A stretch of DNA of 64,000 nucleotides from Lepidurus packardi (taxonomy: Eukaryota; Arthropoda; Branchiopoda; Notostraca; Triopsidae). The position numbers and the translations under genes are program-made. Position 1 is the first letter of the stretch; each line of letters starts with the position of its first letter. The stretch lies in contig JAKZAN010000068.1 of assembly GCA_023053545.1 (NCBI GenBank), forward strand, positions 146,572-210,571, read 5' to 3'. The notes under the pieces are model-generated. The model was not told the DNA's origin, searched no databases, and saw only the letters and a list, made by a program, of their open reading frames with translations. This document shows, piece by piece, positions 1 to 12,588 of this stretch.

Positions 1-254
1 GGTCTGAATTAATTCCGTACGGATTTTATTAATTCCTTACGGACTGAATTAATTCCGTACGGATTTTATTAATTCCTTACGGACTGAATAAATTCCTTAC
101 GAACTGAATTAATTCCGTACGGATTTTATTAATTCCTTACGGACTGAATTAATTCATTACGGACTTAATTAATCCATTACGGACTGAATTAATTCCTTAC
201 GTACTGAATTAATTCCTTACGGACTGAATTAATTCCTTACGGACTGAATTAATT
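1..254 (+). repeat. Partial HOR block cut by the window edge
   Basis: This is the tail of a family A block whose 12-bp head lies left of the window. The order GGTCTG, CCGTACGG-ATTTT (twice), AATAAATTCC, ACGAACTG, CCGTACGG-ATTTT, TTCATT, AATCCATT matches 1,025-1,215 and the later family A blocks. Confidence 0.85.
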
Positions 255-786
255 CCTTAATTAATTCCTTACGGACTGAATTAATTTCATACGGACTGAA
301 TTAATTCATTACGGACTTAATTAATCGATTACGGACTGAATTTATTCCTTACGTTCTGAACTTCTTCCTTACGGACTGAATTAATTACTTACGGACTGAA
401 TTAATTCCTTACGGACTGAATTAATACCTTACGGACTGAATGAAATCCTTACGGACTGAATTAATTCCTTACGGACTGAATTAATTCCTTACGGACTGAA
501 TTAATTCCTTACTGACTGAATTAATTCCTTACGGACTTAATTAATTCCTTACGGACTGAATTAATTCCGTACGGATTTCATTAATTCCTAATTGACTGAA
601 TAAATTCCTTACGAACTGAATTAATTCCGTACGGATTTTATTAATTCCTTACGGACTGAATAAATTCCTTACGAACTGAATTAATTCCGTACGGATTTTA
701 TTAATTCCTTACGGACTGAATTAATTCATTACTTACTGAATTAATTCCTTTCGGACTGAATTAATTCCTTACGGACTGAATTAATT
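255..786 (+). repeat. 532-bp family A HOR, copy 1
   Basis: This block is 26 monomers of 20 bp plus the 12-bp head. Its ordered markers are TTTCAT, TTCATT, AATCGATT, ACGTTCTGAACTTCTTCC (351), TTACTT, AATACC, AATGAAATCC, ACTGACTG, ATTTCATT, CCTAATTGACTG, two AATAAATTCC/ACGAACTG/CCGTACGG-ATTTT triplets, and an ACTTACTG then TTTCGG end. It shares ACTTACTG near its end with copy 2 only, so copies 1 and 2 are closest relatives. Confidence 0.9.
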
Positions 787-1518
787 CCTTAATTAATTCC
801 TTACGGACTGAATTAATTTCATACGGACTGAATTAATTCATTACGGACTTAATTAATCGATTACGGACTGAATTAATTCCTTACGTACTGAACTTATTCC
901 TTACTGACTGAATTAATTCCTTACGGACTGAATTAATTCCTTACGGACTGAATTAATTCCTTACGGACTGAATTAATTCCTTACGGACTTAATTAATTCC
1001 TTACGTACTTAATTAATTCCTTACGGTCTGAATTAATTCCGTACGGATTTTATTAATTCCTTACGGACTGAATTAATTCCGTACGGATTTTATTAATTCC
1101 TTACGGACTGAATAAATTCCTTACGAACTGAATTAATTCCGTACGGATTTTATTAATTCCTTACGGACTGAATTAATTAATTACGGACTTAATTAATCCA
1201 TTACGGACTGAATTAATTCCTTACGTACTGAAATAATTCCTTACGGACTTAATTAATTCCTTACGGACTGAATTAATTCCGTACGGATTTTATTAATTCC
1301 TAACGGACTGAATAAATTCCTTACGAACTGAATTAATTCCGTACGGATTTTATTAATTCCTTACGGACTGAATAAATTCCTTACGAACTGAATTAATTCC
1401 GTACGGATTTTATTAATTCCTTACGGACTGAATTAATTCATTACGGACTGAATTAATTCCTTACGGACTGAATTAATTCCTTACGGACTGAATTAATTCC
1501 TTACGGACTGAATTAATT
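787..1518 (+). repeat. 732-bp family A block
   Basis: This is 36 monomers plus the 12-bp head. After the TTTCAT/TTCATT/AATCGATT head it carries ACGTACTGAACTTATTCC followed by ACTGACTG, a pairing also found after the heads at 1519 and 5703. The body contains several GGTCTG/CCGTACGG/ATTTT groups. Confidence 0.85.
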
Positions 1519-2330
1519 CCTTAATTAATTCCTTACGGACTGAATTAATTTCATACGGACTGAATTAATTCATTACGGACTTAATTAATCGATTACGGAC
1601 TGAATTAATTCCTTACGTACTGAACTTATTCCTTACTGACTGAATTAATTCCTTACGGAATGAATTAATTCCTTACGGACTGAATTAATTCCTTACGGAC
1701 TGAATTAATTCCTTACGGACTTAATTAATTCCTTACGTACTTAATTAATTCCTTACGGTCTGAATTAATTCCGTACGGATTTTATTAATTCCTTACGGAC
1801 TGAATTAATTCCGTACGGATTTTATTAATTCCTTACGGACTGAATAAATTCCTTACGAACTGAATTAATTCCGTACGGATTTTATTAATTCCTTACGGAA
1901 TGAATTAATTCATTACGGACTTAATTAATCCATTACGGACTGAATTAATTCCTTACGTACTGAAATAATTCCTTACGGACTGAATTAATTCCTTACGGAC
2001 TGAATTAATTCCTTACGGACTTAATTAATTCCTTACGTACTTAATTAATTCCTTACGGTCTGAATTAATTCCGTACGGATTTTATTAATTCCTTACGGAC
2101 TGAATTAATTCCGTACGGATTTTATTAATTCCTTACGGACTGAATAAATTCCTTACGAACTGAATTAATTCCGTACGGATTTTATTAATTCCTTACGGAC
2201 TGAATTAATTCATTACGGACTTAATTAATCCATTACGGACTGAATTAATTCCTTACGTACTGAAATAATTCCTTACGGACGGAATTAATTCCTTACGGAC
2301 TGAATTAATTCCTTACGGACTGAATTAATT
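1519..2330 (+). repeat. 812-bp family A block with internal duplication
   Basis: This is 40 monomers plus the 12-bp head, with the same AATCGATT then ACGTACTGAACTTATTCC head as the 787 block. It is lengthened by the 300-bp tandem duplication at 1,681-2,280 and ends with ACGTACTGAAATAATTCC and a GGACGGAATT variant. Confidence 0.87.
1681..2280 (+). repeat. 300-bp tandem duplication (two copies)
   Basis: Bases 1,681-1,980 and 1,981-2,280 match line by line with one visible difference (GGAATGAATT at about 1,898 against GGACTGAATT). The duplicated unit is 15 monomers, so the event kept the 20-bp register. Confidence 0.9.
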
Positions 2331-2862
2331 CCTTAATTAATTCCTTACGGACTGAATTAATTTCATACGGACTGAATTAATTCATTACGGACTTAATTAA
2401 TCGATTACGGACTGAATTTATTCCTTACGTTCTGAACTTCTTCCTTACGGACTGAATTAATTACTTACGGACTGAATTAATTCCTTACGGACTGAATTAA
2501 TACCTTACGGACTGAATGAAATCCTTACGGACTGAATTAATTCCTTACGGACTGAATTAATTCCTTACGGACTGAATTAATTCCTTACTGACTGAATTAA
2601 TTCCTTACGGACTTAATTAATTCCTTACGGACTGAATTAATTCCGTACGGATTTCATTAATTCCTAATTGACTGAATAAATTCCTTACGAACTGAATTAA
2701 TTCCGTACGGATTTTATTAATTCCTTACGGACTGAATAAATTCCTTACGAACTGAATTAATTCCGTACGGATTTTATTAATTCCTTACGGACTGAATTAA
2801 TTCATTACTTACTGAATTAATTCCTTTCGGACTGAATTAATTCCTTACGGACTGAATTAATT
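2331..2862 (+). repeat. 532-bp family A HOR, copy 2
   Basis: It has the same marker order as the copy at 255, 2,076 bp downstream, with ACGTTCTG at 2,427 and the shared ACTTACTG near the end. Read by eye, it is nearly identical to copy 1. Confidence 0.9.
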
Positions 2863-3614
2863 CCTTAATTAATTCCTTACGGACTGAATTAATTTCATAC
2901 GGACTGAATTAGTTCATTACGGACTGAATTAATTCCTTACGGACTGAATTAATTCCTTACGGACTGAATTAATTCCTTACGGACTTAATTAATTCCTTAC
3001 GGACTGAATTAATTCCTTACGGACTTAATTAATTCCTTACGTACTTAATTAATTCCTTACTGTCTGAATTAATTCCGTACGGATTTTATTAATTCCTTAC
3101 GGACTGAATTAATTCCGTACGGATTTTATTAATTCCTTACGGACTGAATAAATTCCTTACGAACTGAATTAATTATGTACGGATTTTATTAATTCCTTAC
3201 GGACTGAATTAATTAATTACGGACTTAATTAATCCATTACGGACTGAATTAATTCCTTACGTACTGAAATAATTCCTTACGGACTGAATTAATTCCTTAC
3301 GGACTGAATTAATTCCTTACGGACTTAATTAATTCCTTACGTACTTAATTAATTCCTTACGGTCTGAATTAATTCCGTACGGATTTTATTAATTCCTTAC
3401 GGACTGAATTAATTCCGTACAGACTGAATAAATTCCTTACGAACTGAATTAATTCCGTACGGATTTTATTAATTCCTTACGGACTGAATTAATTCATTAC
3501 GGACTTAATTAATCCATTACGGACTGAATTAATTCCTTACGTACTGAAATAATTCCTTACGGACGGAATTAATTCCTTACGGACTGAATTAATTCCTTAC
3601 GGACTGAATTAATT
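2863..3614 (+). repeat. 752-bp family A block with a lost monomer
   Basis: This is 37 monomers plus head. It contains two GGTCTG/CCGTACGG groups about 300 bp apart. In the second, near 3,420, an ATTTT monomer of 20 bp is missing and CCGTAC runs straight into AGACTGAATA. This is a one-monomer deletion relative to the first group. AATTATGTACGG near 3,175 is a private change. Confidence 0.82.
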
Positions 3615-4146
3615 CCTTAATTAATTCCTTACGGACTGAATTAATTTCATACGGACTGAATTAATTCATTACGGACTTAATTAATCGATTACGGACTGAA
3701 TTTATTCCTTACGTTCTGAACTTCTTCCTTACGGACTGAATTAATTACTTACGGACTGAATTAATTCCTTACGGACTGAATTAATACCTTACGGACTGAA
3801 TGAAATCCTTACGGACTGAATTAATTCCTTACGGACTGAATTAATTCCTTACGGACTGAATTAATTCCTTACTGACTGAATTAATTCCTTACGGACTTAA
3901 TTAATTCCTTACGGACTGAATTAATTCCGTACGGATTTCATTAATTCCTAATTGACTGAATAAATTCCTTACGAACTGAATTAATTCCGTACGGATTTTA
4001 TTAATTCCTTACGGACTGAATAAATTCCGTACGAACTGAATTAATTCCGTACGGATTTTATTAATTCCTTACGGACTGAATTAATTCATTACGGACTGAA
4101 TTAATTCCTTTCGGACTGAATTAATTCCTTACGGACTGAATTAATT
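3615..4146 (+). repeat. 532-bp family A HOR, copy 3
   Basis: It has the same order as the other 532-bp copies (ACGTTCTG at 3,711). It differs by CCGTACGAACTG near 4,028 and by GGACTG instead of the ACTTACTG of copies 1 and 2, which it shares with copy 4. Confidence 0.9.
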
Positions 4147-4598
4147 CCTTAATTAATTCCTTACGGACTGAATTAATTTCATACGGACTGAATTAATTAA
4201 TTACGGACTTAATTAATCCATTACGGACTGAATTAATTCCTTACGTACTGAAATAATTCCTTACGGACTGAATTAATTCCTTACGGACTGAATTAATTCC
4301 TTACGGACTTAATTGATTCCTTACGTACTTAATTAATTCCTTACGGTCTGAATTAATTCCGTACGGATTTTATTAATTCCTTACGGACTGAATAAATTCC
4401 TTACGAACTGAATTAATTCCGTACGGATTTTATTAATTCCTTACGGACTGAATTAATTCATTACGGACTTAATTAATCCATTACGGACGGAATTAATTCC
4501 TTACGTACTGAAATAATTCCTTACGTACTGAAATAATTCCTTACGGACGGAATTAATTCCTTACGGACTGAATTAATTCCTTACGGACTGAATTAATT
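4147..4598 (+). repeat. 452-bp family A block
   Basis: This is 22 monomers plus head. The head runs from TTTCAT into AATTAATTAATTACGG and then AATCCATT. A monomer-sized tandem duplication of ACGTACTGAAATAATTCC lies at 4,501-4,540. Confidence 0.82.
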
Positions 4599-5170
4599 CC
4601 TTAATTAATTCCTTACGGACTGAATTAATTTCATACGGACTGAATTAATTCATTACGGACTTAATTAATCGATTACGGACTGAATTTATTCCTTACGTTC
4701 TGAACTTCTTCCTTACGGACTGAATTAATTACTTACGGACTGAATTAATTCCTTACGGATTGAATTAATACCTTACGGACTGAATGAAATCCTTACGGAC
4801 TGAATTAATTCCTTACGGACTGAATTAATTCCTTACGTACTGAAATAATTCCTTACGGACTGAATTAATTCCTTACGGACTGAATTAATTCCTTACGGAC
4901 TTAATTAATTCCTTACGTACTTAATTAATTCCTTACGGTCTGAATTAATTCCGTACGGATTTTATTAATTCCTTACGGACTGAATAAATTCCTTACGAAC
5001 TGAATTAATTCCGTACGGATTTTATTAATTCCTTACGGACTGAATTAATTCATTACGGACTTAATTAATCCATTACGGACTGAATTAATTCCTTACGTAC
5101 TGAAATAATTCCTTACGGACGGAATTAATTCCTTACGGACTGAATTAATTCCTTACGGACTGAATTAATT
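4599..5170 (+). repeat. 572-bp chimeric family A block
   Basis: The first 238 bp or so copy the 532-bp HOR (ACGTTCTG at 4,695, AATGAAATCC after it). At about 4,837 the sequence switches to ACGTACTGAAATAATTCC and then to the tail of the longer blocks (GGTCTG, CCGTACGG, AATCCATT, ACGTACTGAAATAA). It is a recombinant between the two family A block types. ATTGAATTAATACC (C to T in GGACTG) is shared with copy 4. Confidence 0.85.
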
Positions 5171-5702
5171 CCTTAATTAATTCCTTACGGACTGAATTAA
5201 TTTCATACGGACTGAATTAATTCATTACGGACTTAATTAATCGATTACGGACTGAATTTATTCCTTACGTTCTGAACTTCTTCCTTACGGACTGAATTAA
5301 TTACTTACGGACTGAATTAATTCCTTACGGATTGAATTAATACCTTACGGACTGAATGAAATCCTTACGGACTGAATTAATTCCTTACGGACTGAATTAA
5401 TTCCTTACGGACTGAATTAATTCCTTACTGACTGAATTAATTCCTTACGGACTTAATTAATTCCTTACGGACTGAATTAATTCCGTACGGATTTCATTAA
5501 TTCCTAATTGACTGAATAAATTCCTTACGAACTGAATTAATTCCGTACGGATTTTATTAATTCCTTACGGACTGAATAAATTCCTTACGAACTGAATTAA
5601 TTCCGTACGGATTTTATTAATTCCTTACGGACTGAATTAATTCATTACGGACTGAATTAATTCCTTTCGGACTGAATTAATTCCTTACGGACTGAATTAA
5701 TT
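5171..5702 (+). repeat. 532-bp family A HOR, copy 4
   Basis: It shows the full 532-bp order (ACGTTCTG at 5,267). The GGATTGAATTAATACC change is shared with the chimeric block just before it, which places the chimera and this copy on one lineage. Confidence 0.9.
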
Positions 5703-6214
5703 CCTTAATTAATTCCTTACGGACTGAATTAATTTCATACGGACTGAATTAATTCATTACGGACTTAATTAATCGATTACGGACTGAATTAATTCCTTAC
5801 GTACTGAACTTATTCCTTACTGACTGAATTAATTCCTTACGGACTGAATTAATTCCTTACGGACTGAATTAATTCCTTACGGACTGAATTAATTCTTTAC
5901 GGACTTATTTAATTCCTTACGTACTTAATTAATTCCTTACGGTCTGAATTAATTCCGTACGGATTTTATTAATTCCTTACGGACTGAATTAATTCCGTAC
6001 GGATTTTATTAATTCCTTACGGACTGAATAAATTCCTTACGAACTGAATTAATTCCGTACGGATTTTATTAATTCCTTACGGACTGAATTAGTTCATTAC
6101 GGACTTAATTAATCCATTACGGACTGAATTAATTCCTTACGTACTGAAATAATTCCTTACGGACTGAATTAATTCCTTACGGACTGAATTAATTCCTTAC
6201 GGACTGAATTAATT
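5703..6214 (+). repeat. 512-bp family A block
   Basis: This is 25 monomers plus head. It has the AATCGATT then ACGTACTGAACTTATTCC then ACTGACTG head of the 787 and 1519 blocks, and ends with ACGTACTGAAATAATTCC. Private changes include ACTTATTTAATTCC near 5,905. Confidence 0.83.
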
Positions 6215-6490
6215 CCTTAATTAATTCCTTACGGACTGAATTAATTTCATACGGACTGAATTAATTCATTACGGACTTAATTAATCGATTACGGACTGAA
6301 TTAATTCCTTACGTTCTGAACTTCTTTCTTACGGACTGAATTAATTACTTACGGACTGAACTAATTCCTTACGGACTGAATTAATACCTTACGGACTGAA
6401 TGAAATCCTTACGGACTGAATTAATTCCTTACGGACTGAATTAATTCCTTACGGACTGAATTAATTCCTTACTGACTGAATTAATTCCTT
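6215..6490 (+). repeat. Truncated, diverged 532-type HOR, last of family A
   Basis: It follows the 532-bp order from the head through ACGTTCTGAACTTC (6,311), AATGAAATCC and ACTGACTG, with extra changes (TTCTTTCTT, CTAATTCC). It then dissolves into plain monomers. No ACGTTCTG marker occurs downstream of here. Confidence 0.82.
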
Positions 6491-7106
6491 ACGGACTGAA
6501 TTAATTCCTTACGGACTGAATTAATTCCTTACGGACTGAATTAATTCCTTACGAACTGAATTAATTCCTTACGGACTGAATTAATTCTTTACGGACTGAA
6601 TTAATTCCTTACGGACTGAATTAATTCCTTACGGACTGAACTAATTCATTACGGACTTAATTAAATCCTTTCAGACTGAATTAATTCCTTATGGACTTAA
6701 TTAGTTCCGTAAGGAATGAATTAATTAATTACGGACTGAAATAATTCCTTACGGACTGAATTAATTCCTTACCTACTGAATTAATTCCTTACGGACTGAA
6801 TTAATTTCATACGGACTGAATTAATTCATTACGGACTTAATTAATCGATTACGGACTGAATTAATTCCTTACGGACTGAATTAATTCCTTACTGACTGAA
6901 TTAATTCCTTTCGGACTGAATTAATTCCTTACGGACTGAATTAATTTCATACGGACTGAATTAATTCATTACGGACTGAATTAATTCCTTACTGACTGAA
7001 TTAATTCCTTACGGACTGAATTAATTCCTTACTGACTGAATTAATTCCTTACGGACTGAATTAATTCCTTACGGACTGAATTAATTCCTTACGGACTGAA
7101 TTATTT
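6491..7106 (+). repeat. Transition zone of mostly consensus monomers
   Basis: This zone is long runs of plain monomers with isolated private changes (ATCCTTTCAGACTG, TTAGTTCCGTAAGGAATG, ACCTACTG) and little of the ordered marker syntax on either side. It lies between family A and the 1,955-bp super-repeat, inside the longest early block (6215-7106, 892 bp). Confidence 0.75.
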
Positions 7107-7327
7107 CCTTAATTAATTCCTTACGGACTGAATTAATTTCATACGGATTTTATTAATTCCTTATGGACTGAATTAATTCCGTACGGATTTTATAAATTCC
7201 TTACGGACTGAATAAATTCCTTACGAACTGAATTAATTCCGTACGGATTTTTTTAATTCCTTACGGACTGAATTTATTCATTACGGACTTAATTAATCCA
7301 TTACAGACTGAATTAATTCCTTACGAA

Positions 7328-9282
7328 CTGAATTAATTCCGTACGGATTTTATTAATTCCTTACGGACTGAATTTATTCATTACGGACTTAATTAATCTA
7401 TTACAGACTGAATTAATTCCTTACGGACTGAATTATTCCTTACGGACTGAATTAATTCCTTACGGACTGAATTAATTCCTTACGGACTGAATTAATTCCT
7501 TACGTACTTAATTAATTCCTTACGGTCTGAATTAATTCCGTACGGATTTTATTAATTCCTTACGGACTGAATTAATTCATTACGGACTTAATTAATCCAT
7601 TTCGGACTGAATTATTTCTTTACGTACTGAAGTTATTCCTTACGGACTGAATTAATTACTTACGGACTGAATTATTTCCTTACATACTGAAATAATTCCT
7701 TACGGACTGAATTAATTCCTTACGGACTGAATTAATTCCTTAATTAATTCCTTACGGACTGAATTAATTTCATACGGACTGAATTAATTCCTTACGGTCT
7801 GAATTAATTCCGTACGGATTTTATTAATTCCTTATGGACTGAATTAATTCCGTACGGATATTATTAATTCCTTACGGACTGAATAAATTCCTTACGAACT
7901 GAATTAATTCCGTACGGAATTTATTAATTCCTTACGGACTGAATTTATTCATTACGGACTTAATTAATCCATTACAGACTGAATTAATTCCTTACGGACT
8001 GAATTAATTCCTTATGGACTGAATTAATACCTTACGGACTGAATTAAATCCTTACGGACTGAATTAATTCCTTACGGACTGAATTAATTCCTTACGGACT
8101 GAATTAATTCCTTACTGACTGAATTAAATCCTTACGGACTGAATTAATTCCTTACGGACTTAATTAATTCCTTACGGTCTGAATTAATTCCGTACGGATT
8201 TTATTAATTCCTTACGGACTGAATTAATTCATTACGGACTTAATTAATCCATTACGGACTGAATTATTTCTTTACGTACTGAAGTTATTCCTTACGGACT
8301 GAATTAATTACTTACGGACTGAATTATTTCCTTACATACTGAAATAATTCCTTACGGACTGAATTAATTCCTTACGGACTGAATTAATTCCTTAATTAAT
8401 TCCTTACGGACTGAATTAATTTCATACGGACTGAATTAATTCCTTACGGTCTGAATTAATTCCGTACGGATTTTATTAATTCCTTATGGATTGAATTAAT
8501 TCCGTACGGATATTATTAATTCCTTACGGACTGAATAAATTCCTTACGAACTGAATTAATTCCGTACGGATTTTATTAATTCCTTACGGACTGAATTTAT
8601 TCATTACGGACTTAATTAATCCATTACAGACTGAATTAATTCCTTACGGACTGAATTAATTCCTTACGGACTGAATTAATACCTTACGGACTGAATTAAA
8701 TCCTTATGGACTGAATTAATTCCTTACGGACTGAATTAATTCCTTACGGACTGAATTAATTCCTTACTGACTGAATTAAATCCTTACGGAATGAATTAAT
8801 TCCTTACGGACTGAATTAATTCCTTTCGGACTTAGTTAAATCCTTACGTACTTAATTAATTCCTTACGGTCTGAATTAATTCCGTACGGATTTTATTAAT
8901 TCCTTACGGACTGAATTAATTCATTACGGACTGAATTATTTCTTTACGTACTGAAGTTATTCCTTACGGACTGAATTAATTACTTACGGACTGAATTATT
9001 TCCTTACATACTGAAATAATTCCTTACGGACTGAATTAATTCCTTACGGACTGAATTAATTAATTAATTAATTCCTTACGGACTGAATTAATTTCATACG
9101 GACTGAATTAATTCATTAAGGACTTAATTAATCGATTACGGACTGAATTAATTCCTTACGGACTGAATTAATTCCTTACGGACTAAATTAATTCCTTACG
9201 GACTGAATTAATTCCTTACGGACTTAATTAATTCCTTACGTACTTAATTAATTCCTTACGTACTTAATTAATTCCTTACGGT
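7328..9282 (+). repeat. 1,955-bp super-repeat, copy 1
   Basis: It contains 12-bp units at 7738, 8390 and 9062. Shared features with copy 2 include a 19-bp monomer (AATTATTCC at 7,431), AATCTATT, and TTAAGGACTTAA at 9,117. Private changes are TTATGG near 8,022, CGGAATTTATT near 7,917, TTATGGATTG near 8,485 and an extra ACGTACTTAA monomer at 9,241-9,280. The 9062 12-bp unit carries AA in place of CC. Confidence 0.87.
7431..7440 (+). repeat. 19-bp monomer
   Basis: GAATTATTCC replaces GAATTAATTCC, a 1-bp loss that shifts the phase. The same deletion recurs at 9,386, exactly 1,955 bp on, so it predates the super-repeat duplication. Confidence 0.9.
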
Positions 9283-11216
9283 CTGAATTAATTCCGTACG
9301 GATTTTATTAATTCCTTACGGACTGAATTTATTCATTACGGACTTAATTAATCTATTACAGACTGAATTAATTCCTTACGGACTGAATTATTCCTTACGG
9401 ACTGAATTAATTCCTTACGGACTGAATTAATTCCTTACGGACTGAATTAATTCCTTACGTACTTAATTAATTCCTTACGGTCTGAATTAATTCCGTACGG
9501 ATTTTATTAATTCCTTACGGACTGAATTAATTCATTACGGACTTAATTAATCCATTTCGGACTGAATTATTTCTTTACGTACTGAAGTTATTCCTTACGG
9601 ACTGAATTAATTACTTACGGACTGAATTATTTCCTTACATACTGAAATAATTCCTTACGGACTGAATTAATTCCTTACGGACTGAATTAATTCCTTAATT
9701 AATTCCTTACGGACTGAATTAATTTCATACGGACTGAATTAATTCCTTACGGTCTGAATTAATTCCGTACGGATTTTATTAATTCCTTATGGACTGAATT
9801 AATTCCGTACGGATATTATTAATTCCTTACGGACTGAATAAATTCCTTACGAACTGAATTAATTCCGTACGGATTTTATTAATTCCTTACGGACTGAATT
9901 TATTCATTACGGACTTAATTAATCCATTACAGACTGAATTAATTCCTTACGGACTGAATTAATTCCTTACGGACTGAATTAATACCTTACGGACTGAATT
10001 AAATCCTTACGGACTGAATTAATTCCTTACGGACTGAATTAATTCCTTACGGACTGAATTAATTCCTTACTGACTGAATTAAATCCTTACGGACTGAATT
10101 AATTCCTTACGGACTTAATTAATTCCTTACGGTCTGAATTAATTCCGTACGGATTTTATTAATTCCTTACGGACTGAATTAATTCATTACGGACTTAATT
10201 AATCCATTACGGACTGAATTATTTCTTTACGTACTGAAGTTATTCCTTACGGACTGAATTAATTACTTACGGACTGAATTATTTCCTTACATACTGAAAT
10301 AATTCCTTACGGACTGAATTAATTCCTTACGGACTGAATTAATTCCTTAATTAATTCCTTACGGACTGAATTAATTTCATACGGACTGAATTAATTCCTT
10401 ACGGTCTGAATTAATTCCGTACGGATTTTATTAATTCCTTATGGACTGAATTAATTCCGTACGGATATTATTAATTCCTTACGGACTGAATAAATTCCTT
10501 ACGAACTGAATTAATTCCGTACGGATTTTATTAATTCCTTACGGACTGAATTTATTCATTACGGACTTAATTAATCCATTACAGACTGAATTAATTCCTT
10601 ACGGACTGAATTAATTCCTTACGGACTGAATTAATACCTTACGGACTGAATTAAATCCTTACGGACTGAATTAATTCCTTACGGACTGAATTAATTCCTT
10701 ACGGACTGAATTAATTCCTTACTGACTGAATTAAATCCTTACGGACTGAATTAATTCCTTACGGACTGAATTAATTCCTTTCGGACTTAGTTAATTCCTT
10801 ACGTACTTAATTAATTCCTTACGGTCTGAATTAATTCCGTACGGATTTTATTAATTCCTTACGGACTGAATTAATTCATTACGGACTGAATTATTTCTTT
10901 ACGTACTGAAGTTATTCCTTACGGACTGAATTAATTACTTACGGACTGAATTATTTCCTTACATACTGAAATAATTCCTTACGGACTGAATTAATTCCTT
11001 ACGGACTGAATTAATTCCTTAATTAATTCCTTACGGACTGAATTAATTTCATACGGACTGAATTAATTCATTAAGGACTTAATTAATCGATTACGGACTG
11101 AATTAATTCCTTACGGACTGAATTAATTCCTTACGGACTAAATTAATTCCTTACGGACTGAATTAATTCCTTACGGACTTAATTAATTCCTTACGTACTT
11201 AATTAATTCCTTACGG
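9283..11216 (+). repeat. 1,955-bp super-repeat, copy 2
   Basis: It repeats copy 1 with 12-bp units at 9693, 10345 and 11017, each exactly 1,955 bp after its counterpart. The copied 19-bp monomer is at 9,386 and TTAAGGACTTAA at 11,072. It lacks the extra ACGTACTTAA monomer of copy 1, so the last segment is 20 bp shorter. Confidence 0.87.
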
Positions 11217-11440
11217 TCTGAATTAATTCCGTACGGATTTTATTAATTCCTTACGTACTGAATTAATTCCGTACGGATTTTATTAATTCCTTACGGACTG
11301 AATAAATTCCTTACGGACTGAATTAATACCTTACGGACTGAATTAAATCCTTACGGACTGAATTAATTCCTTACGGACTGAATTAATTCCTTACGGACTG
11401 AATTAATTCTTTACTGACTGAATTAATTCCTTACGGACTG

Positions 11441-12280
11441 AATTAATTCCTTACGGACTAAATTAATTCCTTACGGACTGAATTAATTCCTTACGGACTT
11501 AATTAATTCCTTACGTACTTAATTAATTCCTTACGGTCTGAATTAATTCCGTACGGATTTTATTAATTCCTTACGGACTGAATTAATTCCTTACGGATTT
11601 TATTAATTCCTTACGGACTGAATAAATTCCTTACGAACTGAATTAATTCCGTACGGATTTTATTAATTCCTTACGGACTGAATTTATTCATTACGGACTT
11701 AATTAATCCATTACAGACTGAATTAATTCCTTACGGACTGAATTAATTCCTTACGGACTGAATTAATACCTTACGGACTGAATTAAATCCTTACGGACTG
11801 AATTAATTCCTTACGGACTGAATTAATTCCTTACGGACTGAATTAATTCCTTACTGACTGAATTAATTCCTTACGGACTAAATTAATTAATTACGGACTG
11901 AATTAATTCCTTACGGACTTAATTAATTCCTTACGTACCTAATTAATTCCTTACGGTCTGAATTAATTCCGTACGGATTTTATTAATTCCTTACGGACTG
12001 AATTAATTCCTTACGGATTTTATTAATTCCTTACGGACTGAATAAATTCCTTACGAACTGAATTAATTCCGTACGGATTTTATTAATTCCTTACGGACTG
12101 AATTTATTCATTACGGACTTAATTAATCCATTACAGACTGAATTAATTCCTTACGGACTGAATTAATTCCTTACGGACTGAATTAATACCTTACGGACTG
12201 AATTAATTCCTTACGGACTGAATTAATTCCTTACGGACTGAATTAATTCCTTACGGACTGAATTAATTCCTTACTGACTG
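11441..12280 (+). repeat. 420-bp tandem duplication (two copies)
   Basis: Bases 11,441-11,860 and 11,861-12,280 match over 21 monomers with a few changes (AATTAATTAATT at 11,881, ACGTACCTAA at 11,936, AATTCC for AAATCC near 12,211). An unusual TTCCTTACGG-ATTTT monomer (CCTT, not CCGT, before ATTTT) is in both. Very similar units, including ACGTACCTAA, occur at 59.2-61.1 kb. Confidence 0.87.
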
Positions 12281-12588
12281 AATTAAATCCTTACGGACTG
12301 AATTAATTCCTTACGGACTGAATTAATTCCTTTCGGACTTAGTTAATTCCTTACGTACTTAATTAATTCCTTACGGTCTGAATTAATTCCGTACGGATTT
12401 TATTAATTCCTTACGGACTGAATTAATTCATTACGGACTTAATTAATCCATTACGGACTGAATTATTTCTTTACGTACTGAAGTTATTCCTTACGGACTG
12501 AATTAATTACTTACGGACTGAATTATTTCCTTACATACTGAAATAATTCCTTACGGACTGAATTAATTCCTTACGGACTGAATTAATT

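Noticed and set aside
597-601. CCTAATTGACTG as a short-monomer or insertion event
   Set aside because: The monomer is still 20 bp. It is a cluster of substitutions carried in each 532-bp HOR.
8820-8850. CENP-B box-like TTTCGGACTTAG monomers
   Set aside because: The spacing of TTCG, A and CGGG required for a CENP-B box is not met in any variant I examined.
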